Assembly (NCBI RefSeq): GCF_003350405.1
Contig: NZ_QQAW01000012.1
Location: 1 to 64,000 of the forward strand
Origin: Gluconacetobacter liquefaciens
GTDB lineage: Bacteria > Pseudomonadota > Alphaproteobacteria > Acetobacterales > Acetobacteraceae
Length of the DNA stretch: 64,000 nt
Direction: 5' to 3'
Shown here piece by piece: positions 54,314 through 63,302 of this stretch; within the stretch, counting starts at the first letter, position 1; the number at the start of each line of letters is the position of its first letter. The position numbers and the translations under genes are program-made. Below the pieces are notes generated by a model that had not been told where the DNA came from, did not search any database, and was given only the letters and a program-made list of their open reading frames with translations.

Positions 54314-54664
54314 TTACTGTCCGGACGGTCGGAAGGCGCGGAGCCGATGGCCGTCCGGGTCTGTGATCAGGACATTGCGCCCGAAGCCCATATCCGTCGG
54401 GGGCTGGATGATCCTGTATCCGCGTTCGGCCCAGAGTGCATGGAGCGTATCGGGATCATCTGTCGTGAGGGTGATTTCACCATCCCGGCCCGGCGGTGTG
54501 ACGGCATCCCGTTGCCAAAGCCCCAGATTGGCCCCGCCGGGCAGCGGGAAGAGGACGAAGCCGGGGGATTGCCGGACCGGTGCGACCCCGAGCAGTGCAT
54601 GATAGAAGCGCGCACTGGTCGTGGGGTCATCAACGTAGAGAATGGTGGACGCTGAGCGAAACAT
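54314..54664 (-). CDS. VOC/glyoxalase-fold protein
   Basis: 116 residues. Vicinal-oxygen-chelate pattern: STILYVDDPTTSARFYHALLG, GFVLFPLPGGANLGLWQR, and the ending FGRNVLITDPDGHRLRAF. One betaalphabetabetabeta repeat pair, so a dimer is expected. Relatives include bleomycin-resistance-like and glyoxalase-like proteins; the usual metal His/Glu set is only partly visible, so activity is unknown. Upstream on the same strand is a YafY-type regulator gene 60 bases away, which may control it. Confidence 0.82.
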   Translation of the reverse strand: MFRSASTILYVDDPTTSARFYHALLGVAPVRQSPGFVLFPLPGGANLGLWQRDAVTPPGRDGEITLTTDDPDTLHALWAERGYRIIQPPTDMGFGRNVLITDPDGHRLRAFRPSGQ

Positions 54665-54724
54665 GAGCCGGTCTCCCGATTGTTGGAACGGCTGTTGCCT
54701 ATCAGGCGCCTGTGACAGTTTCCG

Positions 54725-55495
54725 TCAGTAGGGCGTGTCGATCCCCGTGAGCGCGCGCCATTCGGCGAGCAGGATGCGCCGCCGTCTCGGATAACGCTCG
54801 CGGCCTGGGGTGACGGCCACGATGCGGTCAAGACGGAAATGCCGGAAATCGGCGCGCTTCTCGCACCATGCGGCCAGCACCTCGGCGGCTTCGAAGAAAC
54901 CGATCGCAACGGGCCAGATCAGGCGTTCGGTCGTGTGCTCCTTCTTGTCCGTGTATCGCAGGTGCAATTTCGTCTCGTCGCGGATTGCCTGCCGGATGAC
55001 CGCGAGGCAAGGCATCTCGTTCCGGCCGGCCGGTCCGGCGAGCATGCCGCTGGTTTCGACTTCTTCCCCGTGCGTATCGGGCAGGACAGCGGAAATCTTG
55101 GCGAGTACATCGGCCGCCGCATGTTCCAGAGTATCATCGCCCCGCTGGCGTACAAGGCGCAGGCCCAGAATCAATGCGTCCAGTTCGTCCCCGGTGAAGC
55201 GCAAGGGAGGCAGCAGGTAACCGGGCCGGAGCACGTAGCCGATGCCGGCCTCCCCTTCGATCGCGGCACCCTGCGCGGTCAATGTCGCGATGTCCCGATA
55301 GACCGTGCGCACGGAGACACCCAGTTCGCCTGCGAGCGTGCCGGCCGTGACAGGATGACGGCGGCGGCGCAGGGCCTGAAGCAGGTCGAGCAGGCGGCTG
55401 GCGCGGGACAGGACGGTTTTCTCTCTGTGATGGTGGGCCGCCTGCCGCACGCTTGCTTCAGATGACGTGCTGTTCTTAGGCTGTCGGCTCGGCAA
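54725..55495 (-). CDS. YafY-type WYL-domain transcriptional regulator
   Basis: 256 residues from a TTG at 55495; a GTG at 55450 is an alternative because the conserved part begins only at SRASRLLDLLQALRRRRHPV. HTH_11 domain: TAGTLAGELGVSVRTVYRDI. A WYL-type ligand domain follows (RLIWPVAIGFFEAAEVLAAW, CEKRADFRHFRLDRI), with W/Y/L positions partly changed. Such proteins regulate adjacent small genes, here probably the VOC gene. Divergent from the DUF4232 gene with 21 bases between. Confidence 0.85.
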   Translation of the reverse strand: MPSRQPKNSTSSEASVRQAAHHHREKTVLSRASRLLDLLQALRRRRHPVTAGTLAGELGVSVRTVYRDIATLTAQGAAIEGEAGIGYVLRPGYLLPPLRFTGDELDALILGLRLVRQRGDDTLEHAAADVLAKISAVLPDTHGEEVETSGMLAGPAGRNEMPCLAVIRQAIRDETKLHLRYTDKKEHTTERLIWPVAIGFFEAAEVLAAWCEKRADFRHFRLDRIVAVTPGRERYPRRRRILLAEWRALTGIDTPY

Positions 55496-55516
55496 ACGAT
55501 AGGGAATGCTGAGGAT

Positions 55517-56071
55517 ATGATGAACGCGCGACGTGTGGGGTTTGCGGTTCTTTCGTCTTGCGCCGGGCTATTCGTCGCAGGTGTTCTGTCCGCTTCCGTG
55601 GTTCAAGCCGCGTCGGTACGGTCGTCCCAATGCCCGGTTTCGCAGCTCTCGCTCGGCTTCGATGACGAAGGGGGAGCATTCAACGGCATGTCGCAGAGCG
55701 GTACGCTGCTGGTGCTGCGGAATATCGGTCGCACGCCGTGCCGGGTGCGGGCGCTACCGCGCCTGCATTTCGAGGATGCCGATGGTCGCGCAGTGGACGC
55801 GGTGCGCCGTGCGCCGCCTGGGATGCATCCTGGACCGGTCCTGTCATCGGTTCAGGTAATGCCCGGCGTGGCACTGACGGCGCGGCTGCATTGGGTCTCG
55901 GGTGACGTTTATGACGGTCACCACTGCATCTCGCCGGCCACTGCGGTGATTGACCTGCCTGGGGGCACGTTGCGGCAGTCCTTCGGGCGGCATATGTGCG
56001 CCCCGGCCGGTTCCGCGCGGTTCTTCGATCAGGCGCCGCTGCGGCCTGATACAGCACCTCCAGCGCCATAG
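55517..56071 (+). CDS. Exported DUF4232-domain protein
   Basis: 184 residues. Signal peptide ends near residue 31 (AGVLSASVVQAAS). DUF4232 features: SQCPVSQLSLGFDDEGGAFNG, a conserved Ser-rich MSQSGTLLVLRNIG, the CRV motif after TP and a C-terminal HHCISPATAVIDLP with paired Cys. Function of the domain unknown; many are periplasmic or lipoprotein-like. Preceded by 21 bases and the YafY gene, followed by 258 bases before the pepN stop. Confidence 0.8.
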   Translation: MMNARRVGFAVLSSCAGLFVAGVLSASVVQAASVRSSQCPVSQLSLGFDDEGGAFNGMSQSGTLLVLRNIGRTPCRVRALPRLHFEDADGRAVDAVRRAPPGMHPGPVLSSVQVMPGVALTARLHWVSGDVYDGHHCISPATAVIDLPGGTLRQSFGRHMCAPAGSARFFDQAPLRPDTAPPAP

Positions 56072-56265
56072 GCCACAGGCCCTGTAGGCCGGACGCGGAT
56101 CTTTGCCGCAAGCGCGGTGGCTCAGGGCTGGGTTGCCCTGCGGGATTTGAAAGGGCGATGGAGAAATGGCGCCGGGGCGTTGTTCGCGAAGTTATACGGA
56201 CGAACAATGCCTCGGCGGCAGGTGGGGCCGCGATTGATCGCGCCCCGAGGTGGGATTGCCGGAGA

Positions 56266-56300
56266 CGATCGTTTCAGGCTCCGCCGGCCTGAAACGATCG
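56266..56300. terminator. Hairpin terminator between DUF4232 and pepN genes
   Basis: CGATCGTTTCAGG pairs perfectly with CCTGAAACGATCG; one more G-C pair inside gives a 14-bp stem and a 7-base loop. It lies between convergent genes, so it could stop both. No clear T-run on either side. Confidence 0.65.
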
Positions 56301-56329
56301 GGTGGGTGTTCCGGCGTTTCCGATCGTGA

Positions 56330-58978
56330 TCAGTGCGAGAGGGCAGCCAGCCACGGGGTCAGGTCCGCCTGGGCGCGGGCCGCGATGGCGGCGTTGGCCG
56401 CGATCAGATCGGTGGCCTTGTGGGCCTCGATCCTGGCACCAGTCGATTCCGTGGCGGAGGTGTCGGCAGCCAGTGCTTTCGCGACGTCGGGATTGATCGA
56501 GTACGACGCGATGGCCGGCAGCAGGGCGGATTGCGACCAGGGAGCCAGACGTGCGCGGATCTGCTTCTGTGTCTGCGGATCCTGCACCAGCGACCAGACA
56601 AGATCGGGATTGTCGCTGGCGCTGGCCACGCGGGCGAGCGAGTGGGCGACGCGGCCGTTGGGAATGACGCCGCTATAGGCGAGCTGCACGCTCTGGCGGA
56701 TCAGCGCGGGATCATGCGCCCCGGCCATGGCGTTGAAGAAGCGCAGCTTGTCTTCGGTGCTGGTGGCCGCGTGCAGCTTCCGGGCCAGGATGGCGTAGGT
56801 CGCGGCATCGGCATGCCGGCCGACGACCGAGGTGACGGGGTCGACCAGGCTGGGCGGCAGGCTGGCGGGGTTCTTCACGTAGGCCGCGAAGCGCTCCTGC
56901 GCGCCGCTGACGACCGCCGGGTCGTCGAACTGGCCCAGAGCCGAGATCACCTGCGGACGCAGCAGGGTATCGAGGAAGGATTCATCCGCGCGCGGTGTCC
57001 AGCCCAGGCGTGCCAGTTGCGGCCCCAGCAGGGCGCGGGCGAAGGCGTGGAAGGCGGGCCGCGACGGGCTGCCGCGCTCCATGGCGTCCAGATCCCTCAG
57101 GCGGCCGATCGTGTCCTGCCAGACGGCGATATTGTCCTCGTGCGTGGCCGGCAGGGCGGCAACCAGATTCAGCCAGGTCGAGAGCGGCGCCAGGCCGGCC
57201 TGGAACAGGGCGTACTGGTCGCCCAGCAGGTTGGCACGATCCACGGGGCTCAACTGGCTGAAGGCCTTGCCGAGAGCCGCCAGCGACGAGGCGTCATAGG
57301 CGACGCGATAATAGCCGTTTTCGCCCGGATTGGCCTTCAGCGCCAGGTCGCAGCCGGCGAAGGTCAGATGCGCCGGCTGTTCGGACGTCAGGATCACGCG
57401 CTGCGCGGTGATGTCGGGACCCGCGACGGTAACGGGGATGTTCCAGCGTGCGGGCAGCGGATGGGCGTCGCCGATGGAAAAGCGGCCCTCGGTCAGTGTC
57501 AGGGTCGTCTTGCCGGCTTCGCAGCGACGGCTCACGGTGACCAGCGGGATGCCCGGCTGCTCGGTGAAGCTGCGCGCGACCGTCGCCACATCCTGGTGCG
57601 AGACCTGCGACAGGGCGGCCCACAGGTCGGCGCTGGTGGTGTTGCCGTAGGCGTGGGCCTTCATGTAGGCGCGCATGCCGTCACGGAACACATCGGGGCC
57701 CAGCCAGTCCTCGACCATGCGGATGACCTGCTCGCCCTTCTGGTAGCTGATCCGGTCGAAGGCGGTATTGGCCTCGCTGACGTCGTGGATCACCTGCTGG
57801 ACCGGATGGGTGGTCGGATGGGCATCCTGCGCCATTGCCTGCTCGCGCTCGGAATGCTGGCGCGGCCACATCTGCCAGGTCGGGTTGAAATGGTCGGTGG
57901 CCTTGGTCTCCATCCAGGTGGCGAACCCTTCATTGAGCCAGATATTGTCCCACCAGCCCATCGTCACCAGGTCGCCCGACCATTGGTGGGCCATTTCATG
58001 CGCCACGACGATATAGACGGCTTCCTGGGTGGTCGGCGCGCTGGTCTTGGGGTCGAACAGCAGGTCGTCGTCGATGAAGGTGATGGCGCCCCAGTTTTCC
58101 ATCGCACCGGCCTCGTAATTTCCGGGGATGGCGATCAGGTCCATCTTGGGCAGCGGATAGTCGACGCCGAAATATTCATTGTAATACGGCAGGATCTGCG
58201 ACGCGGCGGTCAGGGCGTAGCGTCCTTTTTCCTGCTCGCCAGTGGGGGCGTAGACATTGATCGGCGTATTGCCGCCCTTGCCGCTGACGGCTTTCATGTC
58301 GCCGGCCACCAGGGCCAGCAGATAGGTGGACATGCGGGGCGTCGTGCCGAAGACGACCTGTTTGGCATGCGCGCCGGCCGGCGTGGACGATTCGATCGGC
58401 ATGTTGCTGATGGCGGTGAAGTCGACGGGCAGGGTCGCCGTCAACTGGAACGTCGCCTTGAAGGCGGGCTCGTCCCAGCCGGGGAACATGCGGCGCGCAT
58501 CCGCGACCTCGAACTGCGTCACCAGCATGCGGTGCTGCTTGCCGTTGGTGGTGCGGTAATCGTCGTAATAGATGCCGTTCGGCGTGGCGGGGATGGGGCC
58601 GCGATAGACGATCGCCAGCTTGTGCGCGCCCGTGGTCATGGGCTGCGGCAGGGTCAGCGTCGCGGTCTCGGCCTTGTCGTCCTGCGTGATTTTCGCCGGC
58701 GTGCCGTCAAGCGTTGCCGAAGTCAGCGTCAGACCCGCCTGGTTCAGCGTGATGCTGGCGGTGGAAGACGTGACGTTGACGTCGATGTCTTCATGTCCGG
58801 TCAGGGCGAGGCGCTTCAGGTCGGTGACGATATTGATCCGATACGCGCTGGGAACAACGTCTTTCGGCAATTGCCCGGGAGCGTGCGCGAAATCGAAGGG
58901 GGATTCGGCCAGCGCCGGCCCTGACAGCAGGGCGGTACCTGCCAGCAGAAATGCTGCGATGGTGGGGCGGGAAATCAT
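56330..58978 (-). CDS. pepN: Secreted M1-family aminopeptidase (PepN-like)
   Basis: 882 residues from the ATG at 58978; the signal peptide MISRPTIAAFLLAGTALLSG ends ALA near residue 24. M1 hallmarks: GAMEN at 291-295, zinc site HEMAH at 327-331 with Glu350 (LNEGFATWME), and the preceding GWDEPAFKATF. An ERAP1-like helical C-terminal domain follows. It removes N-terminal residues from peptides. Unlike cytoplasmic E. coli PepN, this one is exported, so it should act on periplasmic or external peptides and supply amino acids. Confidence 0.94.
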   Translation of the reverse strand: MISRPTIAAFLLAGTALLSGPALAESPFDFAHAPGQLPKDVVPSAYRINIVTDLKRLALTGHEDIDVNVTSSTASITLNQAGLTLTSATLDGTPAKITQDDKAETATLTLPQPMTTGAHKLAIVYRGPIPATPNGIYYDDYRTTNGKQHRMLVTQFEVADARRMFPGWDEPAFKATFQLTATLPVDFTAISNMPIESSTPAGAHAKQVVFGTTPRMSTYLLALVAGDMKAVSGKGGNTPINVYAPTGEQEKGRYALTAASQILPYYNEYFGVDYPLPKMDLIAIPGNYEAGAMENWGAITFIDDDLLFDPKTSAPTTQEAVYIVVAHEMAHQWSGDLVTMGWWDNIWLNEGFATWMETKATDHFNPTWQMWPRQHSEREQAMAQDAHPTTHPVQQVIHDVSEANTAFDRISYQKGEQVIRMVEDWLGPDVFRDGMRAYMKAHAYGNTTSADLWAALSQVSHQDVATVARSFTEQPGIPLVTVSRRCEAGKTTLTLTEGRFSIGDAHPLPARWNIPVTVAGPDITAQRVILTSEQPAHLTFAGCDLALKANPGENGYYRVAYDASSLAALGKAFSQLSPVDRANLLGDQYALFQAGLAPLSTWLNLVAALPATHEDNIAVWQDTIGRLRDLDAMERGSPSRPAFHAFARALLGPQLARLGWTPRADESFLDTLLRPQVISALGQFDDPAVVSGAQERFAAYVKNPASLPPSLVDPVTSVVGRHADAATYAILARKLHAATSTEDKLRFFNAMAGAHDPALIRQSVQLAYSGVIPNGRVAHSLARVASASDNPDLVWSLVQDPQTQKQIRARLAPWSQSALLPAIASYSINPDVAKALAADTSATESTGARIEAHKATDLIAANAAIAARAQADLTPWLAALSH

Positions 58979-59240
58979 GCGGACACTCCAGTTTGGGTGA
59001 ATGACGGAATGGAATACTCGGGCGCGATTGTCTATCGGAGCCGTTGGCAACGCAAATCGTCCAGGCAACGGACAGGCTGGTTCCCGCAGGTGTCGGCCGC
59101 GACAGAAGGACTGCTGGAGCACCTGGCCACGCCTGTGTCCGTGATCTCCGGAGAGAGGGAGATCCTGTATCGGGACACAATACCGTGGGACGATGTCCGG
59201 AACGCATGGCGGGCAGGGCGTTGAGAAGAGAATAAAAAAA

Positions 59241-59270
59241 GGGCTGACCTTCTCATGAGAAAGTCAGCCC
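59241..59270 (-). terminator. Rho-independent terminator of the TonB-dependent receptor gene
   Basis: Stem GGGCTGAC.TTCTC / GAGAA.GTCAGCCC around ATGA with one mismatch, followed on the leftward strand by TTTTTTTATT (59231-59240). Lies 49 bases after the receptor stop at 59319. Classic intrinsic terminator. Confidence 0.88.
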
Positions 59271-59318
59271 CCGTAAAAAGGGGAGGGCCTTCAGGCCATC
59301 CCCGAGCAGGTCATGGCG

Positions 59319-62300
59319 TCACAGTTTGACGTTCACGCCGAACTGGAACGAGCGATAGACAATCCCCTTCTGCGACCAGGAGGAGTTGTAGAGGTAGGAA
59401 CCATAGGTGCCGAAATCGTACGGCGCGCGGAAGCCCAGAAGGTTGTAGACGTTCGCGTAGACCGACCAGCGCGGGCTGATCTGGTAATTCACGGTCAGGT
59501 CAACATCCCAATAGTTCTTGACGTGGCATTGTCCGGACGGAACCTGATTCCAGCCAGTGAGGGCACCGGTTGAGCAGGAGTTGGCACCGGGGCCGTTGGC
59601 ATCTTCCGCGACGAGCTTGTAGCCGCTGGTGTAATACACCGTCGGTGTCACCGCGAGTTTGCGCCACATGAACGTGTTGGCCCAGTTGGCCTTCCAGCGC
59701 GGAGAGCCGGACGCCGAAGTGGTGTTGTATGGCCCGATCGTCCCGGCGAATTCTTCAACGCCGCCGCCATCGGGCAGTGCGATGGAGAAGCGGCGGACGT
59801 AGGTCATTTCGCCCTTGCTGTACCAGTTGATATCATGCAGCACGCCGGGCAGGCGGTGCGACGCGGTGAAGCCAAGCTGGACACCGTCCGTGCGCATCCA
59901 AGGCGCATTGACATAGCTGTAGTTGATCAATCCAGGCCGGGGCACTGCATTCGGAGCCGCCGGGTCAGCCGTATCCGGCGTAACCGTAATGCCGTCGGGA
60001 AGCGTTTCGCCGTTGATATAAGCCTGGGTGATCCCGCCGGCGTTCTGTCCTTCCGGGTTGCCCATGATGTAGTTGGACTTCTTGATGTAGTAGTAGTCGG
60101 CGCTCAACGTGATCCACGGCAGCGGCTTGATGACGGCGCCACCGCTGAAGTTCGTCGCGATTTCTGGCTTCAGGTTCGGGTTACCGATGGAGTTCAGGCC
60201 GACATAGTAGGGCTGGGTATAGGAACTGTTGTTGTGCTGCGCAGCCCAGTTGGCCGCCCAGGACTGATAGGCGCCGCTACTGTTGAAGAAGCTGTTGTTG
60301 ATATAGCCGACAGTCTGGCCGCCCGTCTCAGAGAAGCTGGGGACGCGGAAGCCACGTGAGAACGTGCCGCGCAGGGCGAATTGGTCGACCGGCTTGAACA
60401 CTACGTTAGCCTGGGGCGTGTAATGACGATATCCGACGCCGGTGCTGGTCGAGTAATTATCGTAGCGGCCGGCAAGATCGGCCTTCAGCATCTTGTGAAA
60501 AGGCAGTCCGAGTTCCCAGAAACCGGATTCAACCCAGCGGCTGCCCTGGGCATTCACGGGGTTGATCTGCCAGTACTGAGCGCCGGGGTCTGCTGCATTA
60601 TAAGGGTTGCCGTTGGGAGCATACAGGGATTCCCACCGGATATTACCGCCGACCGCCACATTGACCATGCCGCCCGGGAGGCGGAACAGGCCTTTGCTGG
60701 CGGTCATTTCATAGGAGTATTCCTGCGTCCGGTCGTGGACGACCTCTTTGGGCGCAATCTCATTGCGGACGGCATCGGTGTTCTGCGACGGATCGACGAA
60801 ATTGTAAGTTCCGTTGGCGACTGCTTCCCTGATCCCGTTGATCGTCGGATAGCCGGAATAGGTCTGTGCCAGCAGGGAGTTCATGCCGACGAAGTTGAAG
60901 TCGTAGTTCCAGTCCGAGCCCCAGTTCGATGCCGCCGTGCCATTATAGCGCATCGAGCCACGGAAATTCTGGCTGTACTGGGATTGCCTGGGGATGATAT
61001 CGCCAAACTGATAGATCATGCTGGCGGCATTGCCCTGGGCGGCAAAGGGATCGTTTGGATTCAACTGACCATTGGGCAGCAGAGCCGGGATCAGTACGTT
61101 GTAGGAACTGGTCTGCTTGGATTGGGTCTGAGCCTGCAGATAGGCGGGATCATGACTGATGAAATCCGTCTGGGTCTGCGAATAGGTGAACATCGCCGTG
61201 AATTGCGAACGCGGCGTGACGTTGGCTGTGAAATGAGCCGTGGTATTGATGCGCTGGATCGACGGCGTGATCTGGCCGTACGCCTTGGTCTCATCCTGAC
61301 TGCAGCCACTGAACGCGGAGCCGCCGCCGTAATAGTTGGACGATGCGCCAAGCGTTCCGCTCGAAGGAGCACCATATTTCCCGCAGGAAGCAGACGGGTT
61401 GAGCTGCTGATAAGCGCCGGCAACCTTGCCGTTGATCACGGGGGCGACCATAGCCACGGGGCTACCGTAGCTGGCGCTGGGATTGGAACTGTTGTTGTTG
61501 ATCCAGTTCGTCCCCCCGATTCCGGTCAGATCGGAGGTGTTGTATGGATAGCCGACATCACGGTTATAGATGGCGTCGTCCTGCTGATATTCAGCGTTGA
61601 CGTAAACATTGTAGCCGTCATTTGCCAGGTCGCCGTGCCCGTAGGTCGCGTACAGGCGCTGATGGCCTGCGTTTCCGCGCTGGCTCAGGCCGCCTTCGGC
61701 GTTTCCTTCGAAACCCTTGATTTCCTTGCGGGTGATGAAGTTGATCACGCCGCCGACCGCATCTGCGCCGTAGGTCGCCGACCCGCCGTCTTCCTTTACG
61801 TCGATCCGTTCCATGATCGACTGGGGCATCCAGTTGGTATCGACGAAATCACGCTGGCCGTCGTCGGCGAGCGGATAGTAGGACAGGCGCTGGCCATCCA
61901 TCAGGATCAGCGTTGAATCGGACGTCAGGCCGTGCAGCGACGGCGCGGAAGCGCCGGCAGCAAACGCACCGTTGGCACCGAACGCATTGGTCAGATTGCC
62001 CGAACCGTTCGACGACAATTGCTGCAGGGCATCCGTCACCGTCTTGATGCCGCGCCGTTGCATATCGCGCGATGTCAGCTCTTCGATCGGAGCCGCGCTG
62101 GATGCGTTGGGATCGTGGAACAGGGTGCCCGTTACGATGACGTTCTCTGGCGCTGCCTCGGGGATCGTCGCGGAAGCCGCGTTCGCGAGGACCGTGGCAT
62201 TGCGTGAGGACGACGGAGCCGTGGGGACTGCCGCGACCGGAACGACGGGCGCTGCGGCCGATGCCGGCTTTGCGACTCTGGCGGCTTTGGTCGTGCGGCT

Positions 62301-62456
62301 GTGGTGCTTGGGAAGAGTCTGTGTTGCCGGCTCCGCACTCTGGGCGAAGGCGGAAGAATACATCATTCCGCTCATGGCCGTGAAGGCAAAGAGAAGAACA
62401 TTCTTTTGGCGCTGGGTTGTTCGTGCGGTCGTCGGCCTTATCTGGCGATCGCCCAT
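59319..62456 (-). CDS. TonB-dependent outer-membrane receptor
   Basis: 1045 residues from the ATG at 62456 with GGGAG nine bases upstream. Signal peptide ends near residue 38 (MMYSSAFA). An unusual Ala/Pro/Val-rich linker (about 50-100) precedes a TonB box-like ENVIVTG near residue 104 and the plug domain (SRDMQRRGIKTVTDALQQLS, LILMDGQRLSYYPL, VKEDGGSATYGADAVGGVIN). A 22-strand barrel follows with many Asn/Tyr/Gly-rich strands, ending FGVNVKL rather than in Phe. Large receptors of this kind in acetic acid bacteria import undefined ligands, possibly plant glycans or peptides rather than siderophores. Has its own terminator at 59241. Confidence 0.92.
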   Translation of the reverse strand: MGDRQIRPTTARTTQRQKNVLLFAFTAMSGMMYSSAFAQSAEPATQTLPKHHSRTTKAARVAKPASAAAPVVPVAAVPTAPSSSRNATVLANAASATIPEAAPENVIVTGTLFHDPNASSAAPIEELTSRDMQRRGIKTVTDALQQLSSNGSGNLTNAFGANGAFAAGASAPSLHGLTSDSTLILMDGQRLSYYPLADDGQRDFVDTNWMPQSIMERIDVKEDGGSATYGADAVGGVINFITRKEIKGFEGNAEGGLSQRGNAGHQRLYATYGHGDLANDGYNVYVNAEYQQDDAIYNRDVGYPYNTSDLTGIGGTNWINNNSSNPSASYGSPVAMVAPVINGKVAGAYQQLNPSASCGKYGAPSSGTLGASSNYYGGGSAFSGCSQDETKAYGQITPSIQRINTTAHFTANVTPRSQFTAMFTYSQTQTDFISHDPAYLQAQTQSKQTSSYNVLIPALLPNGQLNPNDPFAAQGNAASMIYQFGDIIPRQSQYSQNFRGSMRYNGTAASNWGSDWNYDFNFVGMNSLLAQTYSGYPTINGIREAVANGTYNFVDPSQNTDAVRNEIAPKEVVHDRTQEYSYEMTASKGLFRLPGGMVNVAVGGNIRWESLYAPNGNPYNAADPGAQYWQINPVNAQGSRWVESGFWELGLPFHKMLKADLAGRYDNYSTSTGVGYRHYTPQANVVFKPVDQFALRGTFSRGFRVPSFSETGGQTVGYINNSFFNSSGAYQSWAANWAAQHNNSSYTQPYYVGLNSIGNPNLKPEIATNFSGGAVIKPLPWITLSADYYYIKKSNYIMGNPEGQNAGGITQAYINGETLPDGITVTPDTADPAAPNAVPRPGLINYSYVNAPWMRTDGVQLGFTASHRLPGVLHDINWYSKGEMTYVRRFSIALPDGGGVEEFAGTIGPYNTTSASGSPRWKANWANTFMWRKLAVTPTVYYTSGYKLVAEDANGPGANSCSTGALTGWNQVPSGQCHVKNYWDVDLTVNYQISPRWSVYANVYNLLGFRAPYDFGTYGSYLYNSSWSQKGIVYRSFQFGVNVKL

Positions 62457-62755
62457 GGATTTCTCCCGATATTGATGTGAGGCTTGATAAGCAAATGTCT
62501 TGGTCGGCATTCGGCGCCAAGGGCGATGCCATGAGTTCAGGGCAGAGATGTAGACAGGAAACCGGTTGGTTCCTGCCTCCCTCTCTGCTCGGCCGCGTTT
62601 CATCCCTTTATGGATTGTCGATAAGGGCGATGCGTTCGTAGAACTCCCTGAGCACGTGTCATGTGCCTGTTGCAGGCGCGTTGACAAAAACTACACATGA
62701 TCGGGACGGTCCTGTCGACCGTTTGCGTAACAGATGTGACAGATTTCTTGCATTA

Positions 62756-62773
62756 TGTTGCTGTCATGCAACA
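62756..62773. promoter_or_regulatory. Inverted repeat upstream of the TonB-dependent receptor
   Basis: TGTTGC-TGTCAT-GCAACA, perfect 6-bp arms, about 300 bases before the receptor start. Could be an operator; no family assigned. Confidence 0.3.
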
Positions 62774-62917
62774 GGCGCGGTCAGATCGCCAGTTCATGGT
62801 GACATGTGGGCAGTTCGCCGGGAAATGGGCGGGTTAGGGCCGAGACTAGGGAGTCGTTGGGATTCGAAGGCGGATGTGAGGCGTGGTTTTGCCCGTCTCC
62901 GTCAGGACGAGGGCCGG

Positions 62918-63061
62918 TCAGAACGCCACTGTTAAAGAAGCCTGCAAGTTCCGGGTGGAGTGCGCTGTTGCGATGATGGCAGATGCATAGCCCGATGCGC
63001 AGATGATCGATCCGTCGGCATCCGTAACGGCGCTGGTCGTGTTATAACAGCTCTGCGTCAT
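62918..63061 (-). CDS. Possible 47-codon small ORF in the receptor spacer
   Basis: Begins MTQSCYNTTSAVTDADGSII and ends NLQASLTVAF. The composition (Thr/Ser/Ala, two Cys, terminal Phe) resembles outer-membrane or secreted protein sequence rather than GC noise. The frame is open a further 28 codons or so upstream, through the hairpin at 63089, so it may also be the tail of a decayed receptor or porin. No clear ribosome site. Unrecognised. Confidence 0.25.
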   Translation of the reverse strand: MTQSCYNTTSAVTDADGSIICASGYASAIIATAHSTRNLQASLTVAF

Positions 63062-63088
63062 GGCCTGGAACTGGCCATTACCGTGGTA

Positions 63089-63111
63089 TTTTCCGTTCTT
63101 TGAACGGAAAA
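63089..63111. repeat. Perfect 10-bp hairpin
   Basis: TTTTCCGTTC-TTT-GAACGGAAAA. The A/T ends give a terminator-like shape in both directions. Lies within the spacer, upstream of the small ORF. Confidence 0.55.
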
Positions 63112-63214
63112 CGCAAATCGACCGCCATGTTTTATGGGAGGGTACGGACGGTCATGAAGGAGCCGGTCCGGTTTTCTGGCATTGGCGGCATCCGGGTTGG
63201 GACCGGATGCAGAT

Positions 63215-63246
63215 GACGGCCGGCCGGTTACGCCGGGCCGGCCGTC
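63215..63246. terminator. GC-rich hairpin after the second receptor gene
   Basis: GACGGCCGGCC-N10-GGCCGGCCGTC, a perfect 11-bp stem 57 bases beyond the stop of the right-hand receptor gene. No T-run, so it may stabilise the mRNA 3' end or assist termination. Confidence 0.6.
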
Positions 63247-63302
63247 TGGTCTGATCCGACCCGCATGCCCGGTTGGGAATGCGGATCGGACACTACGATG
63301 GA

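Larger units (their letters stand above)
62457..63302. other. Long spacer between two TonB-dependent receptor genes
   Basis: About 846 bases. Contains candidate control elements of the downstream receptor, including TGTTGC-N6-GCAACA (62756-62773) nested in TTGCAT..ATGCAA (62748-62771), two strong hairpins near 63089 and 63215, and one small leftward ORF. No Fur box. No tRNA seen. Confidence 0.45.

Noticed and set aside
56333-58924. A very long rightward open frame over pepN
   Set aside because: Antisense to a clear M1 aminopeptidase with intact motifs; Arg/Gly/Gln-rich and without recognisable folds.
58997-59256. Short overlapping frames on both strands upstream of pepN
   Set aside because: Neither has a ribosome site or motif; the region is more likely the pepN promoter and the terminator of the receptor gene.
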